Positions 6,992-9,857 of a stretch of DNA of 9,857 nucleotides are shown here, piece after piece (position 1 is the first letter of the stretch; the number at the start of each line of letters is the position of its first letter). The DNA comes from Candidatus Caenarcanales bacterium (lineage in GTDB: Bacteria; Cyanobacteriota; Vampirovibrionia; Caenarcaniphilales; Caenarcanaceae), in the NCBI GenBank assembly GCA_947489925.1, contig CANLFK010000079.1:1-9857 (forward strand), in the 5' to 3' direction. Under the pieces are notes generated by a model. That model was not told the DNA's origin, did not search any database, and was given only the letters and a program-made list of their open reading frames with translations. The translations under genes and the position numbers were made by a program.

Positions 6992-7258
6992 TACTGGGAA
7001 ATTCTCCTAAGTCATTTAAGAGCTAATTGTAATCCTTAATTTTAAAAACTGAAAGTTCTTTTGATTCCCTTTGTTTAATGAGCGTGCTAATACTAAAATG
7101 CGATCATATCTCAACAGAAATCCATGGAAAGGCTTATACAGGGTGAATAAGTAGTGTATTATTCTCTACAAAATTAATTTAGCTGATGGCACCTTTTTTT
7201 ATTTCCTACTTTTCAGATACCCTCTTAGAAGCTGTCTTAAAATAAAAGATTAGGATAA
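6992..7258. other. Intergenic region with a doubtful gene-end remnant
   Basis: This separates the divergent helicase (minus) and restriction remnant (plus), so any helicase promoter should lie here; no clear -35/-10 pair stands out. On the minus strand an open frame from 7165 reads YDRILVLARSLNKGNQK. A one-step frameshift then continues as ELSVFKIKDYN and a TAG (7025-7023). The two pieces join into a protein-like tail and may be a decayed gene end, but no family is recognised and chance is not excluded. Confidence 0.25.
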
Positions 7259-7915
7259 ACGATTAAGCATAATTTTAGTCATAGAGAAAGAGATGAAAAA
7301 TTTTTTGTTGGAGTAGATAGTGCTGAATTAATAGAATATCCTAATATAGCTAAAAAACTAGAGCCTTATAAAGAGCAATTAGAAAATAGAAGAGAAGTTT
7401 TAAAAGACTCTATAAAATATTATCATTTGTGGTGGGCAAGAAATGAAGACTCTTTTAAGGAAGGAGAAAAATTAGTTTGGACAAGTAGGAGTATAAATGG
7501 AGGTTTTACTTTTACAAATAAACAATTTTATGGTTCAAGAAATCTCTTTTTTATCCAATCAGAGAGGATTAATCTTAAATATTTAATAGGTCTTTTAAAC
7601 TCAAAATTATTTTATTTTTATATGCACAGCAAACTTAAACATACTGGAGATTTATTACAAATAGATAAAAATCAATTCATGAAAACACCTTTGTTTAAAG
7701 CAACTAATAATAAACAAGAAACAAAAATAATAGATTTAGTAGAAAAAGTACTTTCTTTCAAAGAAGAAAATAAAGATACTATTAAACTAGAAGAAAAAAT
7801 AGATGAATTAGTTTATGAATTATACGGTTTAGAAAAAACTGACAGAGCAGAAATTGAAAACTGGTATAAAAGAAAATATCCTAATTTATGTAAAGAAGTA
7901 ATTGAAGAAGGTTAA
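7259..7915 (+). pseudogene. TaqI/Eco57I-type restriction-modification enzyme, C-terminal remnant
   Basis: The frame is open from the TAA at 7256-7258 to the TAA at 7913-7915, about 218 codons, with no ATG at its beginning. The first in-frame ATG is at 7621, inside conserved sequence; a TTG at 7427 also lies in the middle of the domain. The content matches the C-terminal (TaqI_C-like, target-recognition) part of class I N6-adenine methyltransferases and fused type IIG enzymes: IEYPNIAKKLEPYKEQLENR, YYHLWWARNED, YGSRNLFFI, LKYLIGLLNSKLFYFYMHSK, FMKTPLFK, and a tail IDELVYELYGLEKTDRAEIE. The methyltransferase half with the SAM-binding and NPPY motifs is absent. It is therefore a 5'-truncated remnant and cannot methylate or cut by itself. 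It lies tail to tail with the broken toxin gene; the two stops are 4 bases apart, suggesting a deletion or recombination junction. Confidence 0.75.
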
Positions 7916-7919
7916 TATT

Positions 7920-8141
7920 TTAGAGAGTCGTATTTTTGTTTTCAATTTTACAAATAACTCTATAATCTCCAATTCTATATCTCCAAAAGCCAACTAAGTT
8001 ACAAATTAAATGTTTTCCAAAGCTTTTAGGGTGTCTTTTTTCAATTAAAATTTTCTCTTCTAAAAAGTTAATTATTCGATTCAAAGCTTGTTTTCCTAGC
8101 TTCTTAGCTGTTTTCTTTAAATCTTGATTGAATTTAACTGT
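7920..8141 (-). pseudogene. RelE/ParE-superfamily toxin, degraded
   Basis: The frame reads TVKFNQDLKKTAKKLGKQ, then NRIINFLEEKI, HPKSFGKHL, NLVGFWRYRIGDYRVICKIE and NKNTTL before TAA. RSFGKxL, LxGxWRYRxGDYRVI and the spacing are typical of RelE-like mRNA-cleaving toxins. No start codon exists: a TAG stands where the usual initial Trp codon (TGG) would be, just after the normal position of the ATG. The C-terminal strand carrying the usual VLxVGHRxxVY is also missing. About 73 codons remain of a usual 85-90. It overlaps the end of the antitoxin gene, the standard antitoxin-toxin order. Most likely inactivated. An undetected non-canonical start would still leave the C-terminal loss. Confidence 0.75.
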
Positions 8142-8349
8142 CTAGTTTTGTAATATATAATTTCATGTCTTCTAGGGATATATAAGAATTATTCTTTTCC
8201 AAAACTGCTAAGGCTTGTAAATAATCTGATCTGTCTTCTAAATATTGCTTTAAAGCTTCTTTGGCATGGTAACTTTTAGAGCGTTTAGTTTCTTTAGCTA
8301 ATTTCTCTAATTCTCTTTCTAATTCAGGGTCTAATCTTAAAGCTAACAT
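8134..8349 (-). CDS. Ribbon-helix-helix antitoxin (RelB/CopG-like)
   Basis: 71 residues. The N-terminus MLALRLDPELERELEKLAKE, followed by TKRSKSYHAKEALKQYLED, is a typical ribbon-helix-helix domain: one beta strand for DNA contact, then two helices. The acidic and hydrophobic C-terminal part (about 42-71, including ISLEDMKLYI) is where such antitoxins wrap their RelE-type toxin. The start follows a possible TATAAT at 8390-8385 and an operator-like palindrome. No Shine-Dalgarno is visible, so a short weak leader is likely. The gene overlaps the degraded toxin frame, so it is probably an orphan antitoxin. It could still repress its own promoter or neutralise a related toxin elsewhere in the genome. 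Family call firm; current role inferred. Confidence 0.82.
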   Translation of the reverse strand: MLALRLDPELERELEKLAKETKRSKSYHAKEALKQYLEDRSDYLQALAVLEKNNSYISLEDMKLYITKLDS

Positions 8350-8366
8350 TATAAATTTGTAATTGT

Positions 8367-8391
8367 GTATAACTTGGTATAAATATTATAC
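8367..8391 (-). promoter_or_regulatory. Antitoxin promoter/operator
   Basis: A perfect inverted repeat, GTATAA ATA TTATAC (8377-8391), overlaps a TATAAT -10 box (8390-8385, minus strand). A third GTATAA lies at 8367-8372, exactly 10 bp (one helical turn) from the next. Ribbon-helix-helix antitoxins typically bind such short phased repeats over their own promoter. The -35 is weak (about TTATAT). Evidence is pattern and position only. Confidence 0.5.
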
Positions 8392-8459
8392 TTTTTTTAT
8401 TGTTTTATATAACTTTGCTTGTTTTTAAAGCCTTACAATAAACCTTTTTATAATTGAAT

Positions 8460-8495
8460 AGTCCTTAGAATCGATTGTGAAAGGGCTTTTTATTT
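8460..8495 (+). terminator. Weak terminator-like hairpin
   Basis: AGTCCTT (8460-8466) can pair with AAGGGCT (8481-8487), including one G-U pair, across a 14-nt loop; TTTTATTT follows on the plus strand. The orientation is odd because both flanking genes are on the minus strand and the nearest plus-strand gene ends more than 500 bases upstream. The rest of 8392-8623 shows nothing I can identify; a 22-codon plus-strand frame at about 8538 has no recognisable content. Confidence 0.22.
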
Positions 8496-8623
8496 CAGTT
8501 AAACTTTTTCTTTAGTTCTTTTTCTCTTTGAGTCAGTTATGCCAAGACTTTTTAAATTGTATTACAACACACTCAATAAATCTGGGGGATCAAAACTCTT
8601 CTATTAATATCTTTCACCAAAAT

Positions 8624-9857
8624 CTAAACTTTTTTCAGATCAGCTTTTAACCAATTAAATTTTTGCATATCTTCAAGCAAAGACTGATCCTTGCTAACCC
8701 ACAAAGACTGATTAATTGAGGCTAATTTGTCTTGAACTTTTAAAACAACTGGCAAATCTCCATTATATCTTTTTAGTATATTACGCAATTCCATAAAGCG
8801 ACTTTGCCAATCAGTTGAACTTTCACTATTATCAAAAAATTCCAATTCAAAATAACTTAAATCATTAATCGCTTTCAGTGACTCAACCGCCAAAGAAACT
8901 TCCCCTTCACTTTTAATTTGGACTTTTCCTTTTAATAAAAGCTTTTGGTCTTCTTGCAGTAAATGTCCATAATTTTCTAATATTTTACTAAAAAAAACTA
9001 ATTCCATTTTGCTGGTTAAATCTTCAATTAGTCCAATTCCAATTAATTTATTTGATTTAGTCATTCTTTTGGTAATTTGACCGAGCAGGGCTGGAATTAT
9101 TACTTCAGTGCCATCTTTCAAATCAGCTAAATCACCAATTGTATGAGTTGCAAAACAATTTACTTTTTTCATGAAATCGCCCAAAGGATGGCTACTAACA
9201 TAAAATCCTAAAAGTGCTTTTTCTAATTTTTGTATTTCTTCTTTTGCATATTCTTCTTTTATTTGTTCCGCATCAATACTGGCTTTTAAGTCATTTTCCT
9301 CTTCTTTGGTTTCTTCATTATTCCCCAAGCCACCAAATAAAGTAGTTTGTCCATTGCTTTTTCTTTCTTTTTGCTTTTGGGCTTGGCTTAAAATTCCTTC
9401 GAGCGATTCTAACATTCCTTTGCGTGAATTATTTGAAATACCCGTAAAACCACCACAAGAAATTAAGCTCTCTAAAGCTCTTCTATTCACTGTTTTCAAA
9501 TCTACTCTTTCGCATAAATCAATCAAAGACTTAAATAAACCTTTTTCATTTCTCTCACGGATAATTTCAGCTACTGCATTTTCGCCAACATTTTTAACCG
9601 CAGACAAACCAAATAAAATCTGATTGGCGTCAGGACGAGCCGTAAAGTCAAAACCCGAAATATTTATATCTGGCGGCAAAACTTGTACTCCCATTCTCTG
9701 GGCTTCGGCAATATATAAACGAACTTTATCCTGATCAGAACTAACCGAAGACATGAGAGCCGTTAAATACTGCACTGGATAATTTGCTTTCAGCCAAGCT
9801 GTTTGATAGCTAACCATTGCATAAGCCGCTGAGTGAGACTTATTAAAACAATATTCT
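8624..9857 (-). CDS. dnaE: DNA polymerase III subunit alpha (DnaE), C-terminal part; 5' end outside window
   Basis: 410 residues are visible, entering from the right edge in frame (first complete codon 9856-9854). They begin EYCFNKSHSAAYAMVSYQTA, a hallmark of the bacterial replicative polymerase alpha subunit. Next come YIAEAQRMGVQVLPPDIN, the tandem helix-hairpin-helix region (visible residues about 85-135, including VNRRALESLISCGGF), LLGFYVSSHPL (about 214-224), an OB-fold with VIIPALLGQITKRMTKSNK and LVFFSKILENY (about 250-330), and a C-terminal region with NILKRYNGDLPVVLKV. The PHP and catalytic palm domains would lie beyond the window. It ends normally at ADLKKV-TAG with no truncation. 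It is the only core gene here and marks the chromosome end of the accessory island. The ATG at 9817 is internal, not the true start. Confidence 0.95.
   Translation of the reverse strand, partial: EYCFNKSHSAAYAMVSYQTAWLKANYPVQYLTALMSSVSSDQDKVRLYIAEAQRMGVQVLPPDINISGFDFTARPDANQILFGLSAVKNVGENAVAEIIRERNEKGLFKSLIDLCERVDLKTVNRRALESLISCGGFTGISNNSRKGMLESLEGILSQAQKQKERKSNGQTTLFGGLGNNEETKEEENDLKASIDAEQIKEEYAKEEIQKLEKALLGFYVSSHPLGDFMKKVNCFATHTIGDLADLKDGTEVIIPALLGQITKRMTKSNKLIGIGLIEDLTSKMELVFFSKILENYGHLLQEDQKLLLKGKVQIKSEGEVSLAVESLKAINDLSYFELEFFDNSESSTDWQSRFMELRNILKRYNGDLPVVLKVQDKLASINQSLWVSKDQSLLEDMQKFNWLKADLKKV

Noticed and set aside
6992..7258. tRNA or other structured RNA gene in the intergenic spaces
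   Set aside because: No T-loop GGTTCGAxxCC-like box, cloverleaf or known riboswitch core was seen here or in 8392-8623.
7427..7915. Treating the segment from the TTG at 7427 as a complete small gene
   Set aside because: The same frame continues with matching family sequence for more than 150 bases upstream (IEYPNIAKKLEPYK), so the TTG is internal and the gene is 5'-truncated.
8538..8606. Plus-strand 22-codon frame starting MPRLFK
   Set aside because: Too short, no leader and no family; expected by chance in AT-rich DNA.
9306..9623. Plus-strand 105-codon open frame opposite dnaE
   Set aside because: Shadow of dnaE; residue composition reflects the complementary strand and no family is recognised.

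Overview
This is a strongly AT-rich bacterial segment carrying an accessory, defence-flavoured island next to a core replication gene. The only housekeeping gene is the 3' part of dnaE (DNA polymerase III alpha subunit) at the right edge. Everything else is of the patchy, horizontally moving kind: a giant helicase-nuclease, an ORF6N protein, a DUF4917/SIR2-like protein, a toxin-antitoxin remnant, a TaqI/Eco57I-like restriction-modification remnant and a DUF3800 remnant. Very low GC, lysine/asparagine-rich proteins and this gene mix would fit Patescibacteria (CPR) or another small AT-rich genome. That is an inference; no rRNA or other taxonomic marker is present. TGA, TAA and TAG all appear to act as stops.

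Layout. Positions 1-949 (minus): DUF4917 protein, cut by the left edge. 949-1500 (minus): ORF6N protein whose TGA stop overlaps the next ATG (TGATG). 1501-2005: a patchwork with two copies of a tail/leader repeat, a 71% GC hairpin-forming island, a DUF3800 gene reduced to its two ends, and a TTTC microsatellite. 2006-6991 (minus): a 1661-residue DUF4011 / SF1 helicase / Vsr-like nuclease protein. 6992-7258: intergenic. 7259-7915 (plus): C-terminal remnant of a TaqI/Eco57I-type enzyme without a start codon. 7920-8141 (minus): broken RelE-like toxin. 8134-8349 (minus): intact ribbon-helix-helix antitoxin with a palindromic operator-like site upstream. 8350-8623: intergenic. 8624-9857 (minus): dnaE 3' portion.

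The most distinctive pattern is a repeated module of about 45-65 bp seen three times (947-990, 1498-1563, 1848-1909). On the minus strand it encodes the C-terminal peptide TDEEIKxVEG, the same bases contain a Shine-Dalgarno GGAGG, and it ends with the ATG of the next gene. It sits immediately before DUF4917, ORF6N and the DUF3800 remnant. It looks like a portable junction that ends one gene and starts the next, so cassettes could be swapped by recombination between copies while staying expressed. The tail peptide resembles the C-terminus of TaqI/Eco57I-like methyltransferases, which fits the restriction-modification remnant elsewhere in the window.

How the genes may work together: the helicase-nuclease is a plausible stand-alone anti-phage protein; ORF6N plus DUF4917 form a translationally coupled pair in which a DNA-binding protein may accompany a SIR2-like nucleotide-binding effector. 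No activity can be shown from sequence alone.
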